The notes under the pieces are model-generated. The model saw only the letters and a list, made by a program, of their open reading frames with translations. It was not told where the DNA came from and searched no databases. Shown here one piece after another: positions 55,872 to 64,000 of a stretch of 64,000 nt of DNA. The translations under genes were made by a program, and so were the position numbers. The DNA is taken from the NCBI RefSeq assembly GCF_013410105.1, contig NZ_JACCCJ010000003.1, forward strand, positions 62,001 to 126,000. The letters are read 5' to 3'. The stretch comes from Sphingopyxis sp. JAI108 (GTDB lineage: Bacteria > Pseudomonadota > Alphaproteobacteria > Sphingomonadales > Sphingomonadaceae). How positions within the stretch are numbered: the stretch's first letter is position 1; each line of letters starts with the position of its first letter.

Positions 55872-56774
55872 TCAGGCGGAGACGAGGCGCCGGTCGCCGG
55901 CGAGCTTGAGCATCGCCTTCTGCAGCTTTTCGAACGCCCGCACCTCGATCTGGCGGACGCGTTCGCGGCTGACGTCATAGACCTGGCTCAGATCCTCGAG
56001 CGTCTTCGGGTCGTCGGTCAGGCGGCGTTCGGTCAGGATATGGCGCTCGCGCTCGTTGAGCGTTTCGAGCGCTTCGTTCAGCAGCGAATGGCGCACGTCG
56101 CGCTCCTGCGCTTCGGCGACGCGTTCGTCCTGCAGCGGACCTTCGTCGCCGAGCAAATCCTGCCACTGGCTGTCGCCATCCTCGCCCATGGGCACGTTCA
56201 GCGAGGTGTCGCCGCCCATCGCCATGCGGCGGTTCATGCTGACGACCTCGTCCTCGGTGACGCCGAGGTCGGTCGCGATCTTCGCGACATGCTCGGGGCT
56301 AAGATCGCCGTCCTCGAACGCTTCGAGATTGTTCTTCATCCGGCGAAGGTTGAAGAACAGCTTCTTCTGCGCCGCGGTGGTCCCCATCTTGACGAGGCTC
56401 CACGAGCGCAGGATGAATTCCTGGATCGAGGCGCGGATCCACCACATCGCATAGGTCGCGAGACGGAAGCCGCGTTCGGGGTCGAACTTCTTCACGCCCT
56501 GCATCAATCCGATATTGCCTTCGCTGATCAGCTCGCTGACCGGCAGGCCATAGCCGCGATAACCCATCGCGATCTTCGCGACGAGGCGGAGGTGCGAGGT
56601 GACGAGCTGCGCGGCGGCTTCATTGTCACCATGCTCCTGGAAACGCTTGGCGAGCATATATTCCTGCTCGGGCGTCAGAAGCGGAAATTTGCGGATTTCG
56701 GCCAGGTAGCGGTTCAGGCTCGCCTCACCGCCGAGCGCGGGCACCGTTGCCGGAACATTGCTTTTGTTAGCCAT
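55872..56774 (-). CDS. rpoH: RNA polymerase sigma-32 factor
   Basis: A 300-residue heat-shock sigma factor. Region 2 has ISEGNIGLMQGVKKFDPERG with the MWWIRASIQE helix. The RpoH box QKKLFFNLRR (136-145), which separates sigma-32 from other sigma-70 proteins, is exact. Region 4 ends in the SRERVRQIEVRAF helix-turn-helix. It directs transcription of chaperones and proteases. A strong sigma-70 promoter lies just upstream (56804-56832). Confidence 0.97.
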   Translation of the reverse strand: MANKSNVPATVPALGGEASLNRYLAEIRKFPLLTPEQEYMLAKRFQEHGDNEAAAQLVTSHLRLVAKIAMGYRGYGLPVSELISEGNIGLMQGVKKFDPERGFRLATYAMWWIRASIQEFILRSWSLVKMGTTAAQKKLFFNLRRMKNNLEAFEDGDLSPEHVAKIATDLGVTEDEVVSMNRRMAMGGDTSLNVPMGEDGDSQWQDLLGDEGPLQDERVAEAQERDVRHSLLNEALETLNERERHILTERRLTDDPKTLEDLSQVYDVSRERVRQIEVRAFEKLQKAMLKLAGDRRLVSA

Positions 56775-56803
56775 GGAGAGTGTCTTCCCTAAAACCTGAA
56801 ATC

Positions 56804-56832
56804 ATTCTGCCCCGGTTCGGCCCGGCGGTCAA
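56804..56832 (-). promoter_or_regulatory. Sigma-70 promoter of rpoH
   Basis: On the minus strand TTGACC (56832-56827) and CAGAAT (56809-56804) are 17 bp apart. The predicted start near 56797 gives a leader of about 22 nt with AGGGAAGA before the ATG. It is the best promoter match I found in the window. Confidence 0.65.
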
Positions 56833-56852
56833 AATAGATTTTCATTCGAAAC

Positions 56853-57809
56853 CTAAACGCGCAATTCATCGATCAGTTCCCGCATGTCCGCTGGGAGTTC
56901 GCTGTCGAGCGCGATCCTGTTACCGGTCACCGGATGAATAAAGCCCAAATGGGCCGCGTGCAATGCCTGCCGCTCGAAATTCCGCGCTTTCAGAACCTCG
57001 GACAGCGGCTTTCTGGCGCGGCCATAGACCGTGTCGCCGACCAGCGGATGCCCGATATGGGTCATATGAACGCGGACCTGGTGCGTGCGGCCCGTCTCGA
57101 GCCGGCATTCGACCAGCGTCGCCCCGTTCAGCGGCTCGACCGTCCGGTAATGGGTGATCGCATGCTTGCCGCGCCCCTCGGCGACGACCGCCATCTTCTT
57201 GCGGTTCGTGCTCGACCGGCCCAGCGCTGCGTCGATTGTCCCGTTCGCGGGCATCGGGCGCCCGGTTGCGATCGCGAGGTAACGGCGGTCGATGCTGTGC
57301 GCCGCGAACTGTTTCGCAAGGCCTTCGTGCGCCTTGTCGTGCTTCGCCGCGACGATCAGCCCGCTCGTATCCTTGTCGATCCGGTGGACGATTCCGGGGC
57401 GCGCGACGCCGCCGATCCCCGACAATTGCCCGGCGCAATGATGGAGCAGCGCATTGACCATCGTGCCATCGAGATTGCCCGCAGCAGGATGGACGACCAT
57501 CCCGGCGGGCTTATCGACGACGATCAGATGCTCGTCCTCAAAAGCGATGACAAGGCTCATGTCCTGCGCCACATTGTGCGCGGGCGTCGCGGCGGGCAGG
57601 CGGACCTCGATCGTCGAGGACACGGCGGCCTTCGCCGAGGGGTCCCACAGAATCACGCCGGTCGCATCGGCGACGCGTCCACCCTTGATCAAGGTCTTCA
57701 ACCGCTCGCGCGAAAGGGAGGGGAGCGCCTCGGCCAGCGCGCGGTCGAGCCGCAGCCCGGCCGCGCTGTCCTCCAGCGTCACAGTCAGTATCTCGTCGTC
57801 CCCCAACAT
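56853..57809 (-). CDS. rluD: RluD-type 23S rRNA pseudouridine synthase
   Basis: A 318-residue RluA-family pseudouridine synthase. The catalytic Asp is D145 in VHRIDKDTSG. An S4-like RNA-binding domain is at about 15-75 (RLDRALAEALPSLSRERLKTLIK). LETGRTHQVRVHM and the GDTVYG motif complete the core. The S4 domain and the length point to RluD (positions 1911/1915/1917), though RluC cannot be excluded. ATG 57809 is preferred; a longer reading to 57989 overlaps the divergent chpT region and has no conserved sequence. Confidence 0.9.
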   Translation of the reverse strand: MLGDDEILTVTLEDSAAGLRLDRALAEALPSLSRERLKTLIKGGRVADATGVILWDPSAKAAVSSTIEVRLPAATPAHNVAQDMSLVIAFEDEHLIVVDKPAGMVVHPAAGNLDGTMVNALLHHCAGQLSGIGGVARPGIVHRIDKDTSGLIVAAKHDKAHEGLAKQFAAHSIDRRYLAIATGRPMPANGTIDAALGRSSTNRKKMAVVAEGRGKHAITHYRTVEPLNGATLVECRLETGRTHQVRVHMTHIGHPLVGDTVYGRARKPLSEVLKARNFERQALHAAHLGFIHPVTGNRIALDSELPADMRELIDELRV

Positions 57810-57987
57810 TGGTCGGGATATGTGTTTGGCGTGCCGATTTTCAAGGGGCCGGGGGCGCCGTGCCTTCGCCGGTATGACGGTGAGGGGTGAATGGAAAAGG
57901 AACCAGCTTGCCCTGGGCGCCGTGCCTGCCCTAGGGACGACCCACGCCGGAAACATCCGGCCGCTGCGCTGGGGAGCCTGTTCATCC

Positions 57988-58629
57988 ATGTCCGACGATC
58001 GCGTCGATTTCGCCTCGATGCTGGCCTCGCGCCTGTGTCACGATCTTCTGAGCCCGGTGGGGGCCTTTGCCAACGGCCTCGAACTGCTCGCGGACGAGAA
58101 GGATCCCGAAATGCGGGCCCGGTGCATCGATCTGCTCGAACAGAGCGCGCGCACCTCGGCGAACAAGCTCAAATTCTTCCGCCTCGCCTTCGGTTCGGCA
58201 GGCGGCTTCGGCGAATTCGTCCCGGCCGATGAAGCCAAATCGGCGATCCAGGGCATCATCGGCGACCGCGCGATCGAGCTGAACTGGATGATCGGCGCCG
58301 AACCGCTGCCCAAGCCCGCGGTCAAGATCATCCTCAACCTGTCGCTGCTTCTCGTCGATGCGCTGGTGCGCGGCGGACGGCTCGACATCGGCTGCGAAAA
58401 GCAGGGGGAGGGCATCGAGATCGCGCTGCATGTCGAGGCCGAACGCATCTTCCTCGACGCCGACGTCGAGCGCATCCTTGCCGAAGGTGAGGGCGCGACC
58501 GCGATGACCTCGCGCACCGCGCCCGCGGTACTGGTGCAGGCGGTCGCGCGGCAGAACGGCGGCACTGTGATGCTCGCGCGCGAGACGCCGACCTCGCTGC
58601 TGGTCGGCGCGGTGCTTAGGGGTAACTGA
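57988..58629 (+). CDS. chpT: Histidine phosphotransferase ChpT
   Basis: A 213-residue ChpT, which relays phosphate from the CckA kinase to CtrA and CpdR in alphaproteobacteria. The phospho-accepting His is H18 in SRLCHDLLSPVGAFANG. The rest is a degenerate HATPase-like domain without ATP-binding N/G boxes, as in Caulobacter ChpT. In sphingomonads this relay controls motility and other CtrA outputs, which suits its place near the che operon. The ATG at 57988 gives the family N-terminus. Confidence 0.92.
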   Translation: MSDDRVDFASMLASRLCHDLLSPVGAFANGLELLADEKDPEMRARCIDLLEQSARTSANKLKFFRLAFGSAGGFGEFVPADEAKSAIQGIIGDRAIELNWMIGAEPLPKPAVKIILNLSLLLVDALVRGGRLDIGCEKQGEGIEIALHVEAERIFLDADVERILAEGEGATAMTSRTAPAVLVQAVARQNGGTVMLARETPTSLLVGAVLRGN

Positions 58630-58650
58630 CGGGCTTCTCCCGCGACGGCG

Positions 58651-59262
58651 TCATCCGGCGGCGGCTGATGATCGGCTGTCTGTGGTCGGCACGACCAGCT
58701 CGACCCGCCGGTTCTTTGCGCGCCCGACGGGATCATCGGCGCCCGCGGCCTTTTCGTTGGGCGCGATCGGCGCAGTCTCGCCCCGGCCCGACACGAGCAA
58801 CTCGCGCTGGCGAACGCCGACCTGCTCGCGAAGCCAGTCCGCGACCCTGTTCGCGCGCGCTTCGGAAAGCGTCTGGTTGTACGCTTCATCGCCCTTGTTG
58901 TCGGTATGTCCGACCACCCGTATCGCCCCGGGCGGGCTACGACGGATCATTTCGGCTGCCTTGCGCAGTTCCACCTCGGCCGCAGGCGTCAGCACGGCCT
59001 TGTCATATTCGAACAAGGCGTCGGCGGGCAGGTCGATGATCGTGCCCATGTCGGTGACCCGCGTCTGAAGTCCGCTCACCGTGCCCGTGAGCGGGCTGAC
59101 TTTTGCGCTGAGGCCGGGGCGCGCCGGCGGCGGAGTCGTGTCGGCGGCGGGGGCCGGCGTAGCGATCGGGCTTTCGTCCTCGTCGGCGGCATCGGCCGGG
59201 GCGTTCGCCGAACAGCCGCCGATCGAAGCAGCCGTGGCGATGGACAAGAGCGCCCGCTTCAT
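58651..59262 (-). CDS. OmpA-domain lipoprotein
   Basis: A 203-residue lipoprotein (lipobox SIGGC, C17) with an Ala/Pro/Asp-rich linker to about residue 55. A C-terminal OmpA-like peptidoglycan-binding domain follows (GTIIDLPADALFEYDKAVL, VVGHTDNKGDEAYNQTLSEARA and GRAKNRRVEL). It would tie the outer membrane to the wall. Its ATG at 59262 overlaps the stop of the upstream lipoprotein gene by 4 bp. Confidence 0.88.
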   Translation of the reverse strand: MKRALLSIATAASIGGCSANAPADAADEDESPIATPAPAADTTPPPARPGLSAKVSPLTGTVSGLQTRVTDMGTIIDLPADALFEYDKAVLTPAAEVELRKAAEMIRRSPPGAIRVVGHTDNKGDEAYNQTLSEARANRVADWLREQVGVRQRELLVSGRGETAPIAPNEKAAGADDPVGRAKNRRVELVVPTTDSRSSAAAG

Positions 59263-59816
59263 CGCTGGACGGGAATGCCGTCGAAGGGTGCGACCCCGGG
59301 AAGGCTGATCGAAACCGTGGGACTCGTGGCCGGCGGCGCCGGGAATTTGGCCCACATCACGCCGGGCTTGGAGGTGCAATCGACCATCATATTATCGTTT
59401 TCCGGACTGCTGCTGCGGTTGAGGTTCGACACCATCGCATTGCCTTCATTATCCTTCAGCACGCCAATGCGCTGCGACGTGGCATCGTCGATCACGCTGA
59501 CCTGGGCGACGCGGATCGATTCACGATTGTATCGCTCGGGGCTCGAGCAACGCAGGGTGACGGTCAAGATGTCGCCCGTGACCTTGACCGAAAGCAGGTC
59601 GACCTGCGATCCGTCGGGGCCGGGCTGGGACTGGATCACCGTCGCGGCGGGCATCGGTGTGACCGGCGAGGTTTCCGGTTCGGCCTTGGCCTCGTCGCGC
59701 ATCACGCCGCCGGTGGCAGCACCTGCCGTGTCGTCTTGCGTCGGCTTTTCCTTCGCCGCGCATGCAGCTAGCGCCAAAACCGCCGCGCCGGCCAGCGTAA
59801 ATATCTTCAATTGCAT
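59259..59816 (-). CDS. Lipoprotein of unknown function
   Basis: A 185-residue protein with a lipoprotein signal (LALAAC, C19) and an acidic/Ala-rich linker. A mixed beta domain contains two Cys (TLRCSS near 113 and VDCTSK near 160) that could form a disulfide in the periplasm. GGGAGGAA precedes the ATG. I do not recognise the family. It overlaps the OmpA-lipoprotein gene by 4 bp, so the pair probably acts together at the cell envelope. Confidence 0.7.
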   Translation of the reverse strand: MQLKIFTLAGAAVLALAACAAKEKPTQDDTAGAATGGVMRDEAKAEPETSPVTPMPAATVIQSQPGPDGSQVDLLSVKVTGDILTVTLRCSSPERYNRESIRVAQVSVIDDATSQRIGVLKDNEGNAMVSNLNRSSSPENDNMMVDCTSKPGVMWAKFPAPPATSPTVSISLPGVAPFDGIPVQR

Positions 59817-59977
59817 GAAATTCCTCCCGGTCAGCTCGTGCCCGAATACGCACGACCGCCTGCAGGGTTCCGCGCATTGCCCGGCGACCGGGCCAGCTGG
59901 CGCGAAAGAATGGGTTGTCGCCCCGCCGTCCCTCGGCGGAGCAGCGCAAGTAAAGCCACTTTTAACCATTGTCCGCC

Positions 59978-62413
59978 ATGGTGAAGCCTCAGTTTTTGGG
60001 GCGCACCGATACGGCGATGGACGATCTGCTGAACGACTTTTTGGCCGAAACGGCAGAAATCCTGGCCGAAGCGGGCGGGGCGATCGTGGCGTGGGAGGCG
60101 GATCCCGCCGACCGCGCGCAGCTCGACGCCATTTTCCGCTTCGTGCACACGATCAAGGGCAGCTCGGGCTTCCTCGCCTTGCCGCGCGTCACCGCGCTCT
60201 CGCACGCCGCCGAGGACGCGCTCGATCAGGTGCGCCGCGGCAACCGTGTCGCAGATGCCGCGCTCGTCACGGCGGTGCTCGGCGTCGTGGACCGGCTGAA
60301 CGACCTTTGCGCCGCGCTCGGGCAGGATGGAACCGAACCGGCGGGCGACGACCGCGACGTGATCGGCGCGCTCGCCGAACGATCGGCCGACGACGACGCG
60401 CGGCTTGAAATCGCTGGTGTTCCCCTGCGCAGGGAGGACGACCTTGGCGCCGACCTGCAGAGCTGGCGCTCGATCCGCGTTCCGTTGCCGTTGCTCGACA
60501 GCGTGATGACGGGCGTCACCGACATCGTGCTCGCGCGCAACGAATTCGCCCGGATGCTGCGCGAATCGGGCGCCGACCTTTCGCTGATCGCCTCGTTCGA
60601 CCGCCTCTCCGATTCGATCGCCGGCATGCGCCAGTCGGTCAGCCAGATGCGGATGCAGCGGATCGACAAGCTCTTCGCGCCGCTGCCGCGGATCGTTCGC
60701 GATCTTGCCCAGGAAATGGGCAAGAAGATCGCTTTCCAGACGAGCGGCGGCGAGGTCGAACTCGATCGCGAGATGATGGAGAATATCCGCGATCCGTTGA
60801 TCCACATCGTGCGCAACGCGATCGATCACGGTATCGAACCGCTCGAGGATCGCGTCGCGGCGGGCAAGGAGATCACCGCGACGATTTCGGTATCGGCGCG
60901 TCAATCGGGAAACCAGATCGAGATCGAAATCCGCGACGACGGCCGCGGGCTCTCGCCCGATGCCCTTGTCGCGAAAGCCGTTGCGGCGCGTCTCGTCTCC
61001 GCAACCGAAGCGCGTGCGCTGGGGCCGAAGGAAAAGCTCGAGCTGATCTTCCGGCCCGGCTTCTCGACGGCTGCGACGGTCACCGCCATCTCGGGCCGCG
61101 GCGTCGGCATGGACATCGTCAAGGCGAACGTCGAAAAGATCGGCGGCGTCGTCGAACTGCGCAATGACGAGGGCCGAGGCCTGACGATCCTGCTTCGCGT
61201 GCCGATGACGCTGACGATCATTTCGGGCCTGATGGTGCGCGCGGCGGGGCAATATTTCGCCATCCCGCGCGGCGCAGTGCGTGAAATCCTGCTCGAAGGC
61301 GGCGATAGCGTGCGCATCGACCGGATCGGCGGCGGCGAGCTTGCGACGGTGCGCGGCGAGCAATATCCGCTGCTCCGCCTCGAAACCGCGCTCGGCCGCG
61401 GGCGCCATCATGGCGACGACCTCGACGATCGCGCGCTTGTCATCGTCCGGCCGGGGCAGGGGCAAAGCTACGCGCTGAGCGTCGCGGCTATCCACGATCA
61501 TGAGGAGTTGGTGATCAAACCGGCGGCGCCGATGATCATGGCGACGGGGCTGTATGCGGGGACCACGCTACCCGACAACGGCCGCCCCGTGCTGCTGCTC
61601 GACGTTCAGGGCCTGCTCGCCGCCGCGGCGATCGATGCGAACGAAGCGGGGCGCGGCCGCGACCGTGCCGCCGAAGTCGAAGCCGAGGCGGTGGCGGCGC
61701 GCAACGCAGCGCAGTTGCTGCTTTTCCGCGACACGAACGCCCGCATTCGCGGGGTGCGCCTGTCGGTGATCGAGCGGGTCGAAGAAGTGCCGGCATCGAG
61801 CCTGTTCGAAAGCGCGGGGCGGATCCAGGCCCGGATCGGCGACGATATCTTCCCCGTTCATGCGGCGACCTTGCCGGGCGGCGAGGGGACGCTGAAGCTG
61901 CTTCGTCTCTACGACGGGCAGGCCGTGCTCTGTTATCCGATCGCCGAGGTGATCGACATCGTCCGCCTGCCCGACGCGGTGCAACCCTCGGCCGCGCCCG
62001 GACTGATCGCCGGTGTCGTGCTCGTGGGCGGCGAGCCGGTCGAGCTCATCGATCCCTTCTGGCTGATGGAGCAATATGCCCGAGATGCGGCCGCGGCACC
62101 GTCGCTGCGCCAGCCGGTGTGCCGCCTTGCCGACGATCGCGACGGTTGGGGCGACCATTTCCTCGCCCCGATCCTGCGCAGCGCCGGCTATCGCGTGATC
62201 GCGGACGGCGACCCGTCCAACGAGGCGGCGGACGTCCTCCTCTGCCTGACCGGAGACGGCGAAATCTGCCCGCACATCGAGTGCGACGTGCCGGTGATCC
62301 GCCTGCGCACGTCGATCGCCGCGACGGGGCCCGAGGACGAAAGCGTCTATCGTTACGACCGCCAGGCGCTGCTCGACGCGATGCGCCGCAGCGTCGGGGG
62401 AAGGGGGCAATGA
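59978..62413 (+). CDS. cheA: Chemotaxis histidine kinase CheA (extended C-terminus)
   Basis: An 811-residue CheA. The HPt domain (about 1-115) has H57 in FVHTIKGSSGF. No P2 CheY-binding domain is evident, and the P3 dimer helices follow near 165-240. The HATPase domain shows the N box HIVRNAIDHGIEP and the G boxes DDGRGLS and GRGVGMDIVK, and a CheW-like P5 domain starts near MTLTIISGL. A second CheW-like region (about 575-690) and a receiver-like tail (about 705-805) come after it. The tail has DVLLCLTGDG where a receiver keeps its phospho-Asp strand. ATG 59978 was chosen; a TTG at 59969 and an ATG at 60017 are alternatives. It overlaps cheW by 4 bp. Confidence 0.93.
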   Translation: MVKPQFLGRTDTAMDDLLNDFLAETAEILAEAGGAIVAWEADPADRAQLDAIFRFVHTIKGSSGFLALPRVTALSHAAEDALDQVRRGNRVADAALVTAVLGVVDRLNDLCAALGQDGTEPAGDDRDVIGALAERSADDDARLEIAGVPLRREDDLGADLQSWRSIRVPLPLLDSVMTGVTDIVLARNEFARMLRESGADLSLIASFDRLSDSIAGMRQSVSQMRMQRIDKLFAPLPRIVRDLAQEMGKKIAFQTSGGEVELDREMMENIRDPLIHIVRNAIDHGIEPLEDRVAAGKEITATISVSARQSGNQIEIEIRDDGRGLSPDALVAKAVAARLVSATEARALGPKEKLELIFRPGFSTAATVTAISGRGVGMDIVKANVEKIGGVVELRNDEGRGLTILLRVPMTLTIISGLMVRAAGQYFAIPRGAVREILLEGGDSVRIDRIGGGELATVRGEQYPLLRLETALGRGRHHGDDLDDRALVIVRPGQGQSYALSVAAIHDHEELVIKPAAPMIMATGLYAGTTLPDNGRPVLLLDVQGLLAAAAIDANEAGRGRDRAAEVEAEAVAARNAAQLLLFRDTNARIRGVRLSVIERVEEVPASSLFESAGRIQARIGDDIFPVHAATLPGGEGTLKLLRLYDGQAVLCYPIAEVIDIVRLPDAVQPSAAPGLIAGVVLVGGEPVELIDPFWLMEQYARDAAAAPSLRQPVCRLADDRDGWGDHFLAPILRSAGYRVIADGDPSNEAADVLLCLTGDGEICPHIECDVPVIRLRTSIAATGPEDESVYRYDRQALLDAMRRSVGGRGQ

Positions 62414-62847
62414 TGGAAAGGCTCTATCTCGTCGCGCGCATCGCCGACACGCGCGTGGCGCTCCGCAGCCGCGCGATCCATTCGGTCGTCACCGTCGGCG
62501 CGCCGGTGGAGGTGCCCGGTGCACCGCCGCATGTCGCGGGCCTTTTCGCGCTGCGCAGCCGCGTGTTCACGCTGATCGACCCGCATGTCGTCATCGGCCT
62601 TTCGGCGGTGCCGGTCGTTCCGGGCCAGCGCGTGATCGTCGTCGAGGTCACCGAGCATGGCTATGCGCTGCTCGCCGACGAAATCGAGGATGTCTGTTTC
62701 ATCGAGGCGCCCGAAACGCGCGTCACCGGAAAGCTGCTTCCGGGCTGGGCGCGCGTCGCTGATGCGGTGATCGAATATGACGGCGCCTCGCTGCTCGTCG
62801 TCGACCCGTCCAATTTTATCACGCTGCCGGCCTTAAAGGCGGCATGA
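62410..62847 (+). CDS. cheW: Chemotaxis coupling protein CheW
   Basis: A 145-residue CheW-domain protein, the adaptor between CheA and chemoreceptors. The VPGAPPHVAGLFALRSRVFTLIDPHV segment corresponds to the conserved VPxxPxxVxGxxNLRGxVxPxxD block. The start is one of two adjacent ATG codons (62410 or 62413); the first overlaps the cheA stop as ATGA and has AAGGGGG upstream. Confidence 0.9.
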   Translation: MMERLYLVARIADTRVALRSRAIHSVVTVGAPVEVPGAPPHVAGLFALRSRVFTLIDPHVVIGLSAVPVVPGQRVIVVEVTEHGYALLADEIEDVCFIEAPETRVTGKLLPGWARVADAVIEYDGASLLVVDPSNFITLPALKAA

Positions 62848-62923
62848 ATCTGGCCGTTTATTAACGGGCTGCACACGCCTTGGTCGTAAATGTCCCAAAT
62901 CCCCGGGGGTCGGAGTTAATTGA

Positions 62924-63298
62924 ATGTCGAAATCTTGTCTGGTCGTCGATGACAGCAAAGTCATTCGCAAGGTCGCGCGCCATATCCTTGAAAGCATGTC
63001 CTTTGCCGTCGAAGAGGCGGCCGATGGCCAGGAGGCGCTGACCTTCTGCCGCGCCAATCGTCCCGATGTCATCCTGCTCGACTGGAACATGCCGGTGATG
63101 AGCGGGATGGAGTTCCTCGGCGCATTCAACGACCTCGACTATGGGCGCGAAGAACGCCCGCGCGTCGTTTTCTGCACGACCGAAAACAGCATCGACCATA
63201 TCCGCGCCGCGATCGAAGCCGGAGCGGACGAATATGTGATGAAGCCGTTCGACCGCGAAACGCTCGAAGGAAAGCTGCAGCTCGTCGGCATCGCTTGA
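62924..63298 (+). CDS. cheY: Chemotaxis response regulator CheY
   Basis: A 124-residue single receiver domain. D9 and D10 (VVDDS), the phospho-acceptor D53 in LLDWNMP, the switch Thr in FCTTEN (T85/T86) and K107 in MKPF form a full active site. The 76-bp gap after cheW ends in GGGGGTCGGAG before the ATG. It is the likely output of CheA towards the flagellar motor or, with ChpT next door, towards other pathways. Confidence 0.94.
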   Translation: MSKSCLVVDDSKVIRKVARHILESMSFAVEEAADGQEALTFCRANRPDVILLDWNMPVMSGMEFLGAFNDLDYGREERPRVVFCTTENSIDHIRAAIEAGADEYVMKPFDRETLEGKLQLVGIA

Positions 63299-63308
63299 GG
63301 TTTTGCCC

Positions 63309-64000
63309 GTGGCCCAGCCGCAACCCCGAATTCCGGATATCGAGCCGACCGCCCGCACCGTGCGCGTGATGCTGGTCGATGACAGCCTCGTCGTTCGCAG
63401 CATCCTCGAACGGATCGTCGACCAGCGGCCGGGTCTCAAGATCTGCGCCTCGGTCGCTTCGGCGCACGACGCGCTCGACTATCTTTCGCGCGAGCCCGTC
63501 GATGTCGTCGTGCTCGACGTCGAGATGCCGGGCATGAACGGAATCGACGCGCTGCCGCACATATTGGAACGGGCCGAAAAGGCGCGAGTGCTCATCCTCT
63601 CGTCGAACTGTGTCGAAGGCGGCCCCGCGGCCATCGAAGCCCTTGCGCTGGGCGCCAGCGACACGCTTGCCAAACCGGGACGCGGAAGCTTTTCGGGGCG
63701 TTTCGCCGAGGTGTTGACCGAGCGGATCATGACGCTCGGCCATCTGCAGGATCATCCGGCGCCGGTGCCTGTCGCCGAACGTCAGGCGCCGGCGCCGGTC
63801 GCGCTCGCGATCGATACCGACCAGCCGGTCGAGTGCATCGCGGTAGCGGCATCGACGGGCGGCATTCCCGCCTTCACCAACTTCCTCGCTCACCTCGATC
63901 CGCGGATCAGCGCGCCGATCCTGTTGACCCAGCATTTGCCCGACGCCTTCATGGAATTTTACGCGAAGCAGATCGGGATGATGACGGCGCGCCGCGTGTG
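63309..64000 (+). CDS. cheB: Protein-glutamate methylesterase CheB (cut by window end)
   Basis: The first 230 codons of CheB are visible. An N-terminal receiver (D24, D25 and D70 in VVLDVEMPGMNG) is joined by a Pro/Val/Ala-rich linker to the methylesterase domain, with the nucleophile S182 in AVAASTGGIPAF and H209 in LLTQHLPD. It removes methyl groups from chemoreceptors when phosphorylated by CheA. The start is a GTG 10 bp after the cheY stop. The final third lies outside the window; cheR may follow there. Confidence 0.93.
   Translation, partial: MAQPQPRIPDIEPTARTVRVMLVDDSLVVRSILERIVDQRPGLKICASVASAHDALDYLSREPVDVVVLDVEMPGMNGIDALPHILERAEKARVLILSSNCVEGGPAAIEALALGASDTLAKPGRGSFSGRFAEVLTERIMTLGHLQDHPAPVPVAERQAPAPVALAIDTDQPVECIAVAASTGGIPAFTNFLAHLDPRISAPILLTQHLPDAFMEFYAKQIGMMTARRV

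Noticed and set aside
57862-57890. TTCGCCGGTATGACGGT fragment upstream of chpT as a full repeat
   Set aside because: Only one arm is present; it may be a relic, but the second arm is missing.

Overview
This window is high-GC chromosomal DNA whose gene content points to an alphaproteobacterium of the Sphingomonadaceae, most like Sphingopyxis. The pointers are large TonB-dependent receptors beside catabolic genes, an alphaproteobacterial ChpT phosphotransferase, the HdaA type of Hda, the lptD-surA-pdxA-rsmA order, and short dispersed palindromic repeats of the sphingomonad kind. This placement is inferred from reading the sequence, without any database search. Genes are packed tightly on both strands and no gap exceeds 300 bp. 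I saw no rRNA, tRNA, CRISPR array, insertion sequence or prophage.

Region 1 (1-7.3 kb) is a small catabolic island. A translationally coupled minus-strand operon encodes an NMO-type flavin oxidoreductase, a four-histidine carotenoid/lignostilbene oxygenase and an AMP-forming acyl-CoA ligase cut by the window edge. A TonB receptor diverges from it, followed by a duplicated HxlR-type regulator.

Region 2 (7.3-27 kb) is a glycan-utilisation locus. One minus-strand operon carries a GH3 beta-glucosidase, a sulfatase-fold hydrolase and an MFS transporter. A plus-strand pair encodes a 1020-residue Oar-like TonB receptor and a lipoprotein of the glycoamylase/GH144 (endo-beta-1,2-glucanase) type. A long, overlapping minus-strand chain encodes a LacI regulator, an ABC sugar importer, an esterase, a GH1 beta-glucosidase and a periplasmic endonuclease/exonuclease/phosphatase-fold hydrolase. 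The ABC ATPase and a FucP-like sugar transporter lie just upstream of that chain. Three near-identical palindromes built on AACCGGTT sit in the three control regions, so the LacI protein probably controls the whole set. A decorated beta-1,2-glucan is the substrate I find most likely; this is inference.

Region 3 (27-57.8 kb) is core housekeeping: guaB, an RsmB-like rRNA methyltransferase, a TPR protein, rsmA-pdxA-surA-lptD, pepA, holC, ndk, a purN-YjbR fusion, purM, a DUF2066-like gene, hdaA, ppk1, ppx, rnd, a FAD oxidase pair, aspS, an alpha/beta hydrolase, a PPK2, a DnaJ-like protein, mtgA, rpoH and rluD.

Region 4 (57.9-64 kb) carries chpT, two lipoprotein genes and a chemotaxis operon, cheA-cheW-cheY-cheB, which runs off the right edge. 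The CheA ends in an extra CheW-like segment and a receiver-like segment without an obvious phospho-acceptor.
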